Assembly (NCBI GenBank): GCA_044223515.1
Contig: JBGALV010000002.1
Location: forward strand, 62,001 to 126,000
DNA: 64,000 bases
Direction: 5' to 3'
Source of the DNA: SHVZ01 sp044223515
Lineage (GTDB): Bacteria > Pseudomonadota > Alphaproteobacteria > SHVZ01
Shown: positions 16,344 to 26,178 of the stretch, in pieces
Layout: each line of letters opens with the position of its first letter
Numbering within the stretch: the first letter of the stretch is position 1
Position numbers and translations under genes: made by a program
The notes under the pieces: model-generated
Told to the model about the DNA's origin: nothing
The model's input: the letters and a program-made list of their open reading frames with translations, nothing else
The model's database searches: none

Positions 16344-17246
16344 ATGATCAGCGACAAGGATGTCGAAACCTACAACAAGCGCGGCTACCTGGTCGTGCCG
16401 AACGTGCTGACCGATGCCGAGGTCGCCGAACTCCGCCAGGTGACCGAAGAGTTCGTCGAGAAGTCGCGTGCCGTCAGCGAGCACACCGACATCTTCGACC
16501 TCGAGCCCGGCCACACCAAGGACTCGCCGAAGGTCCGCCGCATCAAGACCCCGCATGCCTGGCATCCGGTCTACGAGAAGATGGTCAAGCATCCGAAGAT
16601 CCTTTCGGTGCTGCAGAAGCTGTGGGGACCGAGCATCCGCTTCGACGTTTCCAAGCTGAACCTCAAGTCCGCGGGCTTCGGCTCGCCGATCGAGTGGCAC
16701 CAGGACTGGGCTTTCTATCCCCACACCAACGACGATCTCGCCGCCGTCGGCATCATGATCGACGATTTCAAGCCCGATAACGGCGCAATGATGGTGATCC
16801 CGGGAAGCCACAAGGGCCCAACCTACGACCACCACTCGAACGGCTATTTCGTCGGCGGCATCGACCCGTCGAAGTCGAACATCGACTTCTCGAAGGCTGT
16901 GCAGTGCCTGGGCAAGGCCGGATCGATCACCATCCATCACGTCCGCCTGCTGCATGCGTCGGCCGCCAACATCTCGGGCGAGCCGCGCCGCTTCCTGCTG
17001 CACCAGTACCGCACTGCCGACGCGTGGCCGCTGATCTACAAGCCGGAGTCGTTCGAGAAGTGGGAGGCCATGCTGGTCTGCGGCGAAGAGACCGTGGCAC
17101 CGCGGATGAAGGAGCTGCCCATCCGCCTCCCCTATCCGCCGGCACCGAACCAGGGCTCGATCTACGAGAACCAGCGCGACCTCGAGACCAAATTCTTCAA
17201 GACCGCCGAAGAGATGGCGGAGAAGAAGCTCGAACCGGCGCAGTAA
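16344..17246 (+). CDS. Phytanoyl-CoA dioxygenase (PhyH)-family oxygenase, second copy
   Basis: Fe(II)/2-oxoglutarate hydroxylase of 300 residues. The metal triad is His and Asp in EWHQDWAFYPHTND (near residue 116) and the distal His in HHVRLLHASAAN, followed by an Arg (GEPRRFL) suitable for 2-oxoglutarate. It is not closely similar to the PhyH at 9.0 kb outside the motifs. It is divergent from the TRAP operon and followed by an intrinsic terminator before an enolase-superfamily gene. It probably hydroxylates the compound that the TRAP system imports; this is inference from position. Confidence 0.87.
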   Translation: MISDKDVETYNKRGYLVVPNVLTDAEVAELRQVTEEFVEKSRAVSEHTDIFDLEPGHTKDSPKVRRIKTPHAWHPVYEKMVKHPKILSVLQKLWGPSIRFDVSKLNLKSAGFGSPIEWHQDWAFYPHTNDDLAAVGIMIDDFKPDNGAMMVIPGSHKGPTYDHHSNGYFVGGIDPSKSNIDFSKAVQCLGKAGSITIHHVRLLHASAANISGEPRRFLLHQYRTADAWPLIYKPESFEKWEAMLVCGEETVAPRMKELPIRLPYPPAPNQGSIYENQRDLETKFFKTAEEMAEKKLEPAQ

Positions 17247-17273
17247 CCGCGCTCCCGCTTTCAGTTATGCCGA

Positions 17274-17306
17274 GCCGCCCGCAACACTCATTGCGGGCGG
17301 CTTTTT
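17274..17306 (+). terminator. Intrinsic terminator after PhyH gene 2
   Basis: GCCGCCCGCAA (17274-17284) pairs perfectly with TTGCGGGCGGC (17291-17301) across a six-base loop, followed by TTTTT (17302-17306). It ends only 16 bases before the next start codon (17323), so the hairpin could also act as an attenuator for the next gene. Confidence 0.9.
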
Positions 17307-17322
17307 CATGTCCGGAGTCTCC

Positions 17323-18567
17323 ATGAGCGTCATCGACCTGGTCGAAGTGCACGAGTTCACCTTCGAGGCCGAGAACATGGGCGTCGAAGCCTCGGGCTCG
17401 AGCGCCATCGGCAACATCGGCTACGTGCCGGGCAGCAAGCTCACCATGTCCAAGTATGCCGTGGTGATCGGCACCAAGGATGGCGCCCGCGGCGAGTACG
17501 TGGCGCTATGGGGCGGACACAAGGCGGCGCTGGCACAGACCCTCATGCTGGCCCCGAGCCTCATCGGCCGCAACGCCGATGAGCGAGAGATTATCTACGA
17601 TGACCTCAAGCGCGAGATCCGACAGCTCGATCACGTGGGCCACGGGATCCTCGACATCGCGCTCTGGGATCTCGCCGGCAAGAAGTTCGGCGCCTCGGTG
17701 ACGCAGCTGCTCGGCGGGTATCGGAAACGGCTCAAGGCCTACGCATCCACCTATCACGCCGACCGCAACGGCGGGCTCGACTCCAAGGAGGCCTTCGTCG
17801 CCTTCGCCGAGGAGTGCTACGACCTCGGCTACCGCGCCTTCAAGATCCATGGCTGGCACGACGGCGACGTGAAGGAGGAAGCCGACAACGTCCGCTACAT
17901 GGGCAAGAAAATGGGCGATCGGATGACGCTCATGATCGACCCGGCCTGCGAGCTCCGCACCTTTGCCGATGCGCTGGCGGTCGGACGCGCATGCGACGAT
18001 GCCAACTTCTTCTGGTACGAGGATCCGTTCCGCGACTCGGGCGTCTCTGCCTTCGCGCACAAGAAGCTGCGCGAGATGATCAGAACGCCGCTGCTCCAGA
18101 CGGAGCATGTGCGCGGCGTCGAGCCCAAGGCCGACTTCCTCATCGCCGGTGGCACCGACTTCCTCCGCGCCGACCCCGAATACGACATGGGCATCACCGG
18201 CACGATGAAGATCGCGCATCTGGCCGAGGCGTTCGGCGTCGATGTCGAGGTGCACGCCTCCGGGCCGGCGCACCGGCACTGCATGGCGGCGATCCGCAAT
18301 ACGAACTTCTACGAAGTCGCACTGGTCGGTCCGAACTGCCCGAACGCGCAGCCCCCGGTCTATGCCTGCGGCTATTCAGACCAGCTTGAGGCGATCGGCA
18401 AGGACGGATGCTTCCCGGTACCTGACGGCCCCGGTCTCGGCGTCACTTATGACTGGAAGTTCATCGACAAGCGCCGGACACAGCTCCATCGCTTCGGCGG
18501 CGAACGGAAATCGGTCCCCGTGACGCAGAACGACCGCACCAAGGCGAAGCCCCGGCGCGGTCGCTAG
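17323..18567 (+). CDS. Enolase-superfamily C-terminal-domain protein, 414 aa
   Basis: Predicted acid-sugar dehydratase/racemase of the mandelate racemase group. Seen: HGILDIALWDLAGKKFG (capping-barrel junction), RAFKIHGWHDGD (catalytic Lys strand with a following His), LMIDPACEL (metal Asp), WYEDPFRDSG (metal Glu), LLQTEHVRG (metal Glu) and EVHASGPAHRHCM (His-rich end of the barrel). ATG 17323 was preferred over ATG 17308 because GGAG lies six bases before it. The sequence differs clearly from the family member at 6.9 kb, so the two act on different substrates. Confidence 0.85.
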   Translation: MSVIDLVEVHEFTFEAENMGVEASGSSAIGNIGYVPGSKLTMSKYAVVIGTKDGARGEYVALWGGHKAALAQTLMLAPSLIGRNADEREIIYDDLKREIRQLDHVGHGILDIALWDLAGKKFGASVTQLLGGYRKRLKAYASTYHADRNGGLDSKEAFVAFAEECYDLGYRAFKIHGWHDGDVKEEADNVRYMGKKMGDRMTLMIDPACELRTFADALAVGRACDDANFFWYEDPFRDSGVSAFAHKKLREMIRTPLLQTEHVRGVEPKADFLIAGGTDFLRADPEYDMGITGTMKIAHLAEAFGVDVEVHASGPAHRHCMAAIRNTNFYEVALVGPNCPNAQPPVYACGYSDQLEAIGKDGCFPVPDGPGLGVTYDWKFIDKRRTQLHRFGGERKSVPVTQNDRTKAKPRRGR

Positions 18568-18578
18568 ATCGAGTTGCC

Positions 18579-19625
18579 TCAGCGAAGGACGACGCGCGTC
18601 CCGATCGTCCGGCAGGAGAGCGCGCCGACCACCGAGGCGATTGCGCCGATGGCCAGCGACAGGAAGGCGAGGAGCGCACCGAGCGCCCCGGCCTTCGCGG
18701 CCTTGTCGGCCACCTCCTTCGCCTGCTTCTCGGCTTCCGCCCGCGCCGACTTGATCCGCTGCTCCGCCTCGCCGACCCGCTGCTCGGCGTCGGCTTGGCT
18801 GATGCCGTTGTACCGCGCCAGCAGGCTCGCGAGATAGGTCCTCTCCGACGGCGCCAGCCCGTTCCGGCCCCATGCCCGTGTCAGGATGTTGCCGGCCTCG
18901 TCCATCGCATCGTCGCCGTAGTCGGGCCTGCTCTGCTGCTGACCGCCCTGCTGCTGGCCCTGGGCGGACGAACCGGCGGCCGTCGGCGCAATCGGGGCGG
19001 CCGGCGACGCCGAGCTTGCGGTCGTCGCGGTCGAAGAAGCAGGAGCGGACGTCGATGACTGCGCCTGACCGGACGATGCCGGCGGCGAGAAGAGTTGTCG
19101 GACATGGAAGCCCATGTCCATGTGGTCGTCATCCTCCGCCATGGCAGCGCCACCGGCGCCGAGACCAGCGGCGGCGCCTCCAGCCGCCATCTGAGCGGTG
19201 TCGGCAGCGAAGCCGACGACGCTGCTCAAGGCCGACAAGCCGAGAAGGCTGGCGCCGACCGTGGCGATCGCCCAGACGGTCAGACCGTGGGCGGCGCAGC
19301 GGAAGCGGAAGTCCTTAACGTCCATGGTCGTCTCGTTCATCGCCGAGCGGCCGGCGACGTAGCCGCCGACGCCCATGCCGACGATGTTGACGATAAAGAG
19401 CCAGATGAGGGCGCCGAGGCCGATCGACTGCGCCGACGGACCTTCGTAAGGATCGGCCAGCGTGAATCCGAGGGCGGCGCCGGCAACGCTGAGGCAGATC
19501 GAGGCGGCGAGCCCGATGAAGGCGCCGGCGATCACCGCGTCCCAGGCAATGGCGCGGCGGTTTTCGACCAGCACGTCGGGCGTGTCGGCCGGCACCCCGG
19601 AAACCGTCCGGGTAGGAGCTGTCAT
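18579..19625 (-). CDS. Membrane protein with low-complexity linker and coiled coil, 348 aa
   Basis: Not a family I can name. Residues about 25-160 hold three or four hydrophobic segments (AGAFIGLAASICLSVAGA, LGALIWLFIVNIVGMGVGG, AHGLTVWAIATVGASLLG). A Ser/Ala/Thr- and Gln-rich linker follows (about 180-260). Next is a charged Ala/Glu/Lys-rich helix likely to be a coiled coil (about 285-320), and a final hydrophobic helix (LGALLAFLSLAIGAIASV). It may be a stress-related envelope protein, because an EcfG-like promoter lies 52 bases before ATG 19625. ATG 19625 has GGAG upstream. Confidence 0.75.
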   Translation of the reverse strand: MTAPTRTVSGVPADTPDVLVENRRAIAWDAVIAGAFIGLAASICLSVAGAALGFTLADPYEGPSAQSIGLGALIWLFIVNIVGMGVGGYVAGRSAMNETTMDVKDFRFRCAAHGLTVWAIATVGASLLGLSALSSVVGFAADTAQMAAGGAAAGLGAGGAAMAEDDDHMDMGFHVRQLFSPPASSGQAQSSTSAPASSTATTASSASPAAPIAPTAAGSSAQGQQQGGQQQSRPDYGDDAMDEAGNILTRAWGRNGLAPSERTYLASLLARYNGISQADAEQRVGEAEQRIKSARAEAEKQAKEVADKAAKAGALGALLAFLSLAIGAIASVVGALSCRTIGTRVVLR

Positions 19626-19676
19626 AGGCAAATCTCCGAGGTTGAGGCGCACCCGCTATCAGGGCGTCGTGCGCTC

Positions 19677-19701
19677 AACTCGGAGGTCGCAGAAAAGTTC
19701 C
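19677..19701 (-). promoter_or_regulatory. EcfG-type promoter before the membrane protein gene
   Basis: On the minus strand GGAAC (19701-19697), 16 bases, AGTT (19680-19677). The -35 is the exact general-stress consensus; the -10 has A for C in CGTT. The distance to ATG 19625 is about 52 bases. Confidence 0.6.
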
Positions 19702-19733
19702 CCTTTCAGAGGGAACTTGTCACTGGTTGCGGC

Positions 19734-20600
19734 CTACTCCGCCGCCTTCGCCGCCCCCTGCTCCTCGGCCTCGATCCGCTTCCAGAGCGCGCGGACCATG
19801 TCCTTCATCATGAGGGCTTCCTGCCATCGGTCGGACAGATCCTCGTCGTTCCGGTCGACGATGGCGTATGGCCGCGGCCCCATCTCGCAAAGGAAGGTCA
19901 GCGTGCCGTCCTTCGGTGCACGTCGGCGCCAGGAACGGATGCCGTTTTCCCACCAGCCCATGAACAGGTCGACCCACGGCTTATGGTGCGGGAAGCTGAT
20001 CGGAACCTGGATCTGTTCGCGGCTGGCGACGCGACCGTGGAAGCCCCAGCAATTGTCGAGGATCCGGTGCATCAGCTTGTGGTTCTCCTCGCTGATCGGC
20101 GGCCCGGCGAACTCGCGCCCGACAAGATAGTGGGAGATGTCGCCGGTCAGCTTCAGGTCCGGGAAGCAGTCGAGCAGATGCAGCGTGAAGAACAGGTCGG
20201 TCGTCATGCGGTCGCGATGCGTCTCGATGTGCATGCGCACGCCAGCCTCGTTCGCCAGCCGGCGCCACCCCTCGATATAGGGGATGCACTCCTCGATCCG
20301 ATACGGCCGCACGTCCGGCTGCAGATTCAGGTGCTCGGCACCGAGCTTGGCGACGTTGTCGAGGATCGGCTTCAGGTCGTCGACCGTCTGCGGATAGCAC
20401 TGCGCCTGCCAGGTGAGACCGTAGTCCTTGAGGATGGTCGTATGCGCCTTCGCCTGCTCGAAGTCGAAGAAGCGGACGCCGGCGCCGTCGAAGCCGGCGT
20501 CGCGGATCATCTTGAGCTTCTCTTCGAGCGTCCACTCCTTGCCGTCCGGAGCACGACGCTCCATCGCCCACATCGACTGGTAGACGAGCAGCTTCTGCAT
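19734..20600 (-). CDS. TIM-barrel sugar isomerase/epimerase-like protein, 288 aa
   Basis: Member of the xylose-isomerase-like TIM-barrel family (AP endonuclease 2 fold), which isomerises or epimerises small sugars. Seen: barrel start LLVYQSMWAMERR, GFDGAGVRFFDFEQ, HLNLQPDVRPY (metal-side strand), MHIETHRDRMTTDLF (Glu and His), and LTGDISHYLVG (Asp and His), all plausible metal ligands. It is the last gene of an operon after adhC and fghA (22-base gap). GGAGGG precedes ATG 20600. Whether it takes part in formaldehyde metabolism is unclear. Confidence 0.82.
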   Translation of the reverse strand: MQKLLVYQSMWAMERRAPDGKEWTLEEKLKMIRDAGFDGAGVRFFDFEQAKAHTTILKDYGLTWQAQCYPQTVDDLKPILDNVAKLGAEHLNLQPDVRPYRIEECIPYIEGWRRLANEAGVRMHIETHRDRMTTDLFFTLHLLDCFPDLKLTGDISHYLVGREFAGPPISEENHKLMHRILDNCWGFHGRVASREQIQVPISFPHHKPWVDLFMGWWENGIRSWRRRAPKDGTLTFLCEMGPRPYAIVDRNDEDLSDRWQEALMMKDMVRALWKRIEAEEQGAAKAAE

Positions 20601-20622
20601 GTCGTTCCCTCCGTTAGCCGCT

Positions 20623-21455
20623 TCAGGCGAGCCCGGCGGCGTGATGCTTCAAGTGGTCTTCGACGAAGGTCTGGATGAAGTAGTAGCTGTGGTCGTAGCC
20701 TGCGTGCCGGCGAAGCTCCAGCTTCTGGCCCGATGCCTTGGCCGCCTCCTCGAACAGCTCAGGCTTGAGCTGCTCGACCAGGAACTTGTCGGCCAGACCC
20801 TGATCGATGAGGATCTTGCCGGCCAAGGGCTTCTTCTTCACGAGCTCGGACGCGTCGTAGTCGCGCCAGCCCGCCTGGTCGGGGCCGAGATATCCGGAGA
20901 ACGCCTTCTGGCCCCAGGGGCAGCGCATCGGCGCCACGATCGGCGCGAAGGCTGAGACGGTCCGGTACTTGTCGGGGTTACGCAGCCCGAGGACCAGCGC
21001 GCCGTGTCCGCCCATCGAATGTCCGAAGATGCCCTGGCGGTCCGCTTTCGCCGGGAACGAGCCGTCGATCAGCGTCCTAAGCTCGCTCGTAACATAGGCG
21101 TACATCCGGTACGCCTGCTTCCACGGCTCGGCCGTGGCGTCGACGTAGAAGCCGGCGCCGATGCCGAAGTCCCAGTTCGCATCGTCGCCCGGAAAGCGGG
21201 CGGCGCGCGGGCTGGTATCCGGCATCACCAGCATCAGGCCGAGCTCAGCGGCAACGCGCTGAGCTCCGGCCTTGATGGTGAAGGTCTCCTCCGTGCAGGT
21301 GAGACCAGCAAGGTAGGTGACGACCGGCACCTTGCCTTTGGCCGCCTGGGGCGGCTTGTAGACGGCGAACCGCATAGGCCCGCCGACGGCCTTGGACTCG
21401 TGCTTGTAGAAGCCCTGGGTGCCGCCGAAGCAGGCCTGCTCGGAGATCGTCTCCA

Positions 21456-21456
<1 letters not shown>
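20623..21456 (-). CDS. fghA: S-formylglutathione hydrolase
   Basis: Serine esterase that hydrolyses S-formylglutathione to formate and glutathione, the second step of glutathione-dependent formaldehyde oxidation. The 277-residue protein has the family start (FGGTQGFYKHES), TYLAGLTCTEETF, nucleophile elbow GIFGHSMGGHGA, the acid Asp in DQGLADKFL and catalytic His in AGYDHSYYFI. ATG 21456 shares one base with the adhC stop. The longer upstream frame is only the shadow of adhC. Confidence 0.96.
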
Positions 21457-22565
<1,109 letters not shown>

Positions 22566-22647
22566 GTCTGGTTTCCTCACCCGGATTCGTTGACGGCCGA
22601 TCTTAAGGCCGCGAGCGAGGATAGCGGCACCGGATTTGCCGCGCCAT

Positions 22648-22672
22648 GGAACCGGCTACCGCGCCGGGGGTT
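22648..22672 (+). promoter_or_regulatory. EcfG-type promoter before the DUF3309 gene
   Basis: GGAAC (22648-22652), 16 bases, GGTT (22669-22672); one mismatch from GGAAC-N16-CGTT. The same -10 variant occurs at 52177. It lies 38 bases before ATG 22710. Confidence 0.6.
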
Positions 22673-22709
22673 CTCCCAGGACCATAACAATGAAAGAACG
22701 GAGACACCG

Positions 22710-22868
22710 ATGAGCGTCGGTACCATTCTCCTGATCATCCTCGTCATCCTGCTGATCGGCTCGCTGCCGACCTGGCCCTACAGCTCCGGCTGGGGCTACT
22801 ACCCGACCGGCGGTCTTGGGACCATCCTGGTCATCGTCATCATCCTGCTGCTGATGGGACGCATATAG
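22710..22868 (+). CDS. Small membrane protein, DUF3309 family, 52 aa
   Basis: Two hydrophobic helices (TILLIILVILLIGSLP and TILVIVIILLLMGRI) are separated by a loop with WPYSSGWGYYPTGG, the diagnostic centre of the DUF3309 family. The function is unknown; members are often general-stress or envelope genes, which fits the EcfG-like promoter upstream. ATG 22710 follows ACGGAG. A terminator hairpin comes 22 bases after the stop. It stands alone between adhC (divergent) and the ABC transporter. Confidence 0.85.
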   Translation: MSVGTILLIILVILLIGSLPTWPYSSGWGYYPTGGLGTILVIVIILLLMGRI

Positions 22869-22889
22869 GGCCTCCCTCCCGCCTTCCCT

Positions 22890-22920
22890 GGCCGCCTCGG
22901 TTTCCCTCCCCGAGGCGGCC
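22890..22920 (+). terminator. Terminator-like hairpin after the DUF3309 gene
   Basis: GGCCGCCTCGG (22890-22900) pairs perfectly with CCGAGGCGGCC (22910-22920) over a nine-base loop, followed by GGATCGGTTTTG. The T-run is displaced by about six bases but the stem is very strong. Confidence 0.7.
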
Positions 22921-23008
22921 GGATCGGTTTTGCTCTCCTACCTCCGGAATCCAACCAGCAACCGGCTATTTATCTAGCAACGCAAGTAGTTGCCGCGCGC
23001 CGGACCCT

Positions 23009-23026
23009 CTGTCATAAAATTGTAAC
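23009..23026 (+). promoter_or_regulatory. Pho box before the Fbp/Afu-type ABC transporter
   Basis: The 18 bases match the PhoB consensus CTGTCATAWAWCTGTMAY at every position except the twelfth (T for C). It lies about 32 bases before the permease start. This implies PhoB activation under phosphate limitation. The right edge also forms a CTGTCA/TGACAG palindrome (23009-23032). Confidence 0.75.
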
Positions 23027-23058
23027 TGACAGGCGACGACGGATTCACGGCGGGGGCG

Positions 23059-24909
23059 ATGACGACGACGGCCGGGACGAAACACGCGCCGCTCGTCTTC
23101 GCGCTGAGACGTCTCGGCGCTCGACCGGAACTCATTCTCGGCAGTCTGCTGACGCTGGTCCTAGGCCTCCTCGTTCTCACGCCGCTTGCCGAGGCACTTC
23201 ACGACGCTTTTACCTACCAGCCCTACGACCTCGCCTACCGTCGCGACGCGGAGGTCGGCAGCTTCACGCTCTTCCATTTCGAGCGCATCTTCGCCGGGCA
23301 GCTGTCGCTCGCACTCTTCTATCGCCCGTTTCTCAACAGCCTGATCGTTGGCGTAGGCGTCACCGCGATTGCGATCGTGGTCGGCACCGGGCTCGCCTGG
23401 CTGATGGTGCGGACCGACATGCCCGGCCGCTCGTTCTTCGGCTTCCTCGCCGTCGTTCCCTACATGATGCCGTCCTGGGTCCTGGCGCTGGCCTGGCTCA
23501 GCCTGTTCCGCAACAGCCGCTACGGCGGCGGCGACGGCATGGTCACCTACTTCTTCGACGTCGAGCCCGCGAACTGGTTCTCCTACGGGCTCCTGCCGAT
23601 CGTCATCTGCCTTGCTCTCCACTATTACGCCTATGCCTTCCTGCTGATGGGCGGCGCGATGGAGAGCGTCGACTCCGAGCTCGAGGAGGCCGGGGCCACC
23701 TCCGGCATCCCGAAATTCAAGCGCCTGATGCTGATCACCGTGCCGCTCCTGCTGCCGGCACTGGGATCGGCGATCGTCATGACCTTCATCCGCGTGCTCG
23801 GCACCTTCGGCACGCCGGCGCTGCTGGGCCTGCCGGTCCGCTTCTTCACCTTCTCGACCCAGATCTATGCCGCGCTCAAGTCCAGGAACGCTGGCGATGG
23901 CTTCGTCCTGGCGCTGGTGCTGGTGGTCATGGCGATCCTGTTCATCCAGATCAACAGCCGCATCGTCGGCGTGCGCAAAAGCTTCGTCACGCTCACCGGC
24001 AAGGGCTTCCGGCGCCGCCCCGTCCGGCTTGGCGCCTGGCGCTGGCCGATGGTCGGGCTGGTCACGCTGTTCATGCTGATCGTCGTTGCGTTCCCGATGA
24101 TGATCCTGGTCTGGGAATCGCTGATGTTCCGGGCCAACGACTACAGCCTGGGAAACCTGACGCTCCACTACTGGATCGGCGGCGCCACCGAGTCCCTGCA
24201 GACCGGCGATCCCGGGATCCTCAACAACCCGCGCATCCACGAGGCGCTTTGGAACAGCCTCAAGCTGGGATTCTCGGCATCGATCGTGAACGGCCTTCTC
24301 GGCCTGCTGGTCGGATATGCCATCGTCCGTAGCCGCGGCAGCCTGATGGCGAAGGCGCTCGAAGGCATTTCGTTCGCCCCCTACATCTTCCCGTCGATCG
24401 CGCTCGGCGCGATCTACATTGGCATCTTCGCTCGCAGCTACGGGCCGCTTCCGGCACTCTATGGCACCTTCACTCTCCTCGTGCTGATCACGGTGGTGAA
24501 GAACCTGCCGTTCACGGCACGAACCGGCATGGCCGCCATGCACCAGATCGACAAATCGCTGGAGGAGACGGCGCGGGTCCAGGGCATCGGCTGGCTCCGC
24601 CGCATGTGGCAGATCATTCTGCCGATGTCGCGCAGCGGCGTGGTCGCCGGCATGCTGCTGACCTTTATCTCGGCAATGCGCGAGCTGTCGCTGATCGTCC
24701 TGCTGGTGACGCCGTCGACCATGGTGCTGCCCGGGCTGATCTACGGCTACCAGGAGCAGAATCAGCCACAGCACTCGAGCGCGGTGTCCCTGATGCTCGT
24801 CTTGATCATCTTCGTCGTCAACGGCTTGGTCCGGCTGACCACCGGACAGAGCTTCTCGAGCCGGAAGAAGCCCGACGTCGATCGGGCCGAACGGGCGGTC
24901 GCCCATTGA
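23059..24909 (+). CDS. ABC transporter permease, two fused modules (Fbp/Afu/Phn type), 616 aa
   Basis: Inner-membrane component with both permease halves in one chain, as in the iron(III)/sugar-phosphate/2-aminoethylphosphonate group. About 12 helices. The two EAA loops are EEAGATSGIPKFKRL (near residue 210) and EETARVQGIGWLRR (near residue 505), each followed by a Pro-containing turn (TVPLLLPA, IILPMSR). The gene is preceded by a Pho box, so a phosphorus compound is a better guess than iron. It starts the order permease, binding protein, ATPase. Confidence 0.9.
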   Translation: MTTTAGTKHAPLVFALRRLGARPELILGSLLTLVLGLLVLTPLAEALHDAFTYQPYDLAYRRDAEVGSFTLFHFERIFAGQLSLALFYRPFLNSLIVGVGVTAIAIVVGTGLAWLMVRTDMPGRSFFGFLAVVPYMMPSWVLALAWLSLFRNSRYGGGDGMVTYFFDVEPANWFSYGLLPIVICLALHYYAYAFLLMGGAMESVDSELEEAGATSGIPKFKRLMLITVPLLLPALGSAIVMTFIRVLGTFGTPALLGLPVRFFTFSTQIYAALKSRNAGDGFVLALVLVVMAILFIQINSRIVGVRKSFVTLTGKGFRRRPVRLGAWRWPMVGLVTLFMLIVVAFPMMILVWESLMFRANDYSLGNLTLHYWIGGATESLQTGDPGILNNPRIHEALWNSLKLGFSASIVNGLLGLLVGYAIVRSRGSLMAKALEGISFAPYIFPSIALGAIYIGIFARSYGPLPALYGTFTLLVLITVVKNLPFTARTGMAAMHQIDKSLEETARVQGIGWLRRMWQIILPMSRSGVVAGMLLTFISAMRELSLIVLLVTPSTMVLPGLIYGYQEQNQPQHSSAVSLMLVLIIFVVNGLVRLTTGQSFSSRKKPDVDRAERAVAH

Positions 24910-24930
24910 TCGGTAGGTAAGGAGGACACC

Positions 24931-26169
24931 ATGAGGATGTTCAAGCGCGCATTCCTGGCGACCGTTGCAGCGGCGGCTCTGGCATTCGCCGCTCCCGCCA
25001 TCGCCCAGGACAAAGTCCCGGCCGACATCGACGCCTGGATGAAGCAGGCGAAGCTCGGCGCCTACGACGTCAGCGAGAACTGGGACGAGGTGATCAAGAA
25101 CGCCAAGGCCGAGGGCGCCCTGGTGATCTACTCGTCCTCATCACGCATGAGCAAGGTCGCGCAGTGGTTCATGGAGGTCTATCCGGAGATCAAGGTCTCG
25201 GCCTTCGACCTCGGCTCGACCCAGACGATCGAGAAGACGATCCGCGAGCAGGACGCCAAGCAGTACAACGCCGACATCGTCACCACCGGCGGCTCGGGCG
25301 AGATCGTCCACGACATGATGAAGAAGCACCGGCTCTTCAACTACGTGCCGAAGCACTTCGTCGACAAGATCCCGAAGGAGAATCGCGAGCCGCTGCTGGT
25401 GCGCGTCAACGAGGCCGTGGTCTTCTTCTATTCTGGCGAGGCCTGGCCGAACGAGCAGCCGATCAAGAACATCTGGGAACTGACGCTGCCCAAGTGGAAG
25501 GGCCGCGTCGGAATCAAGGACCCGCTCGACTCAGGCTCGCTGTTCATGGGCATCGCCACCTACGTCCAGCACAAGGACGAGATGGCCGCCGCCTACAAGC
25601 GCATGACCGGCCAGGACATCAAGCTTTCGCCGGGCGTGCCGGATGCCGGGCATGAATGGCTCTACCGGCTGCTCAAGAACGATGCGATCCCGAACAAGTC
25701 CGGTCCGAAGCTGATCGCTGCGGCCGGCACCAAGGGTGCCCGCAACCCGATGATCGCCATGTCGAACATGACGCACATCTCGTACAACGACGAGTACGGT
25801 CTCGTGAACAAGATGGTGGTCGAGCTCGATCCGGCGGCGAAGATCGTCTACCCGACCTACACGGCGATCGCGCGCTTCGCCAAGCACCCGAACGCGGCGA
25901 AGCTGTTCACCGCCTACTCGCTCGGCTCGACGCAGCTTACCAAGGACACGAAGATCGAGAGACCCTACGACAAGGGCAAGAGCCGCGACCTGCTCCTGGG
26001 CTTCGCGCCGTTCTTCGACCCGGGCTCGGTAAGCCCGCGAAACGACGTACCGCTGCCCCCGGGCGGCGAGGCCTGGGACAAGATGGCCGGCTGGATCGCC
26101 GATCCGGACTATCTCTGGTTCGAAAGCGCCAAGGTCCGCGACTTCTACATCCAGCACGTCTCGCCTTAA
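24931..26169 (+). CDS. Extracellular solute-binding protein, family 1 (Fbp/Afu type), 412 aa
   Basis: Periplasmic binding protein for the neighbouring transporter. The signal peptide ends AAPAIAQ. The mature part contains LVIYSSSSRMSK and the FDLGSTQTIEKTIREQDAKQ region typical of the AfuA/FbpA/PhnS cluster, and later MIAMSNMTHISYNDEYG. The Tyr pair and His used for iron in FbpA are not evident, which agrees with a non-iron ligand. AAGGAGG precedes ATG 24931. Ligand candidates: organophosphate, phosphonate or phosphosugar, inferred from the Pho box. Confidence 0.88.
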   Translation: MRMFKRAFLATVAAAALAFAAPAIAQDKVPADIDAWMKQAKLGAYDVSENWDEVIKNAKAEGALVIYSSSSRMSKVAQWFMEVYPEIKVSAFDLGSTQTIEKTIREQDAKQYNADIVTTGGSGEIVHDMMKKHRLFNYVPKHFVDKIPKENREPLLVRVNEAVVFFYSGEAWPNEQPIKNIWELTLPKWKGRVGIKDPLDSGSLFMGIATYVQHKDEMAAAYKRMTGQDIKLSPGVPDAGHEWLYRLLKNDAIPNKSGPKLIAAAGTKGARNPMIAMSNMTHISYNDEYGLVNKMVVELDPAAKIVYPTYTAIARFAKHPNAAKLFTAYSLGSTQLTKDTKIERPYDKGKSRDLLLGFAPFFDPGSVSPRNDVPLPPGGEAWDKMAGWIADPDYLWFESAKVRDFYIQHVSP

Positions 26170-26178
26170 GTCACCGGC

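Noticed and set aside
19712..19716. GGAAC on the plus strand at 19712 as an EcfG promoter
   Set aside because: No plus-strand gene follows, and there is no good -10; only the minus-strand element nearby fits.
23009..23032. CTGTCA...TGACAG as a stand-alone palindromic operator
   Set aside because: The left 18 bases match the PhoB consensus much better as a direct-repeat Pho box; the palindrome is partly a by-product.
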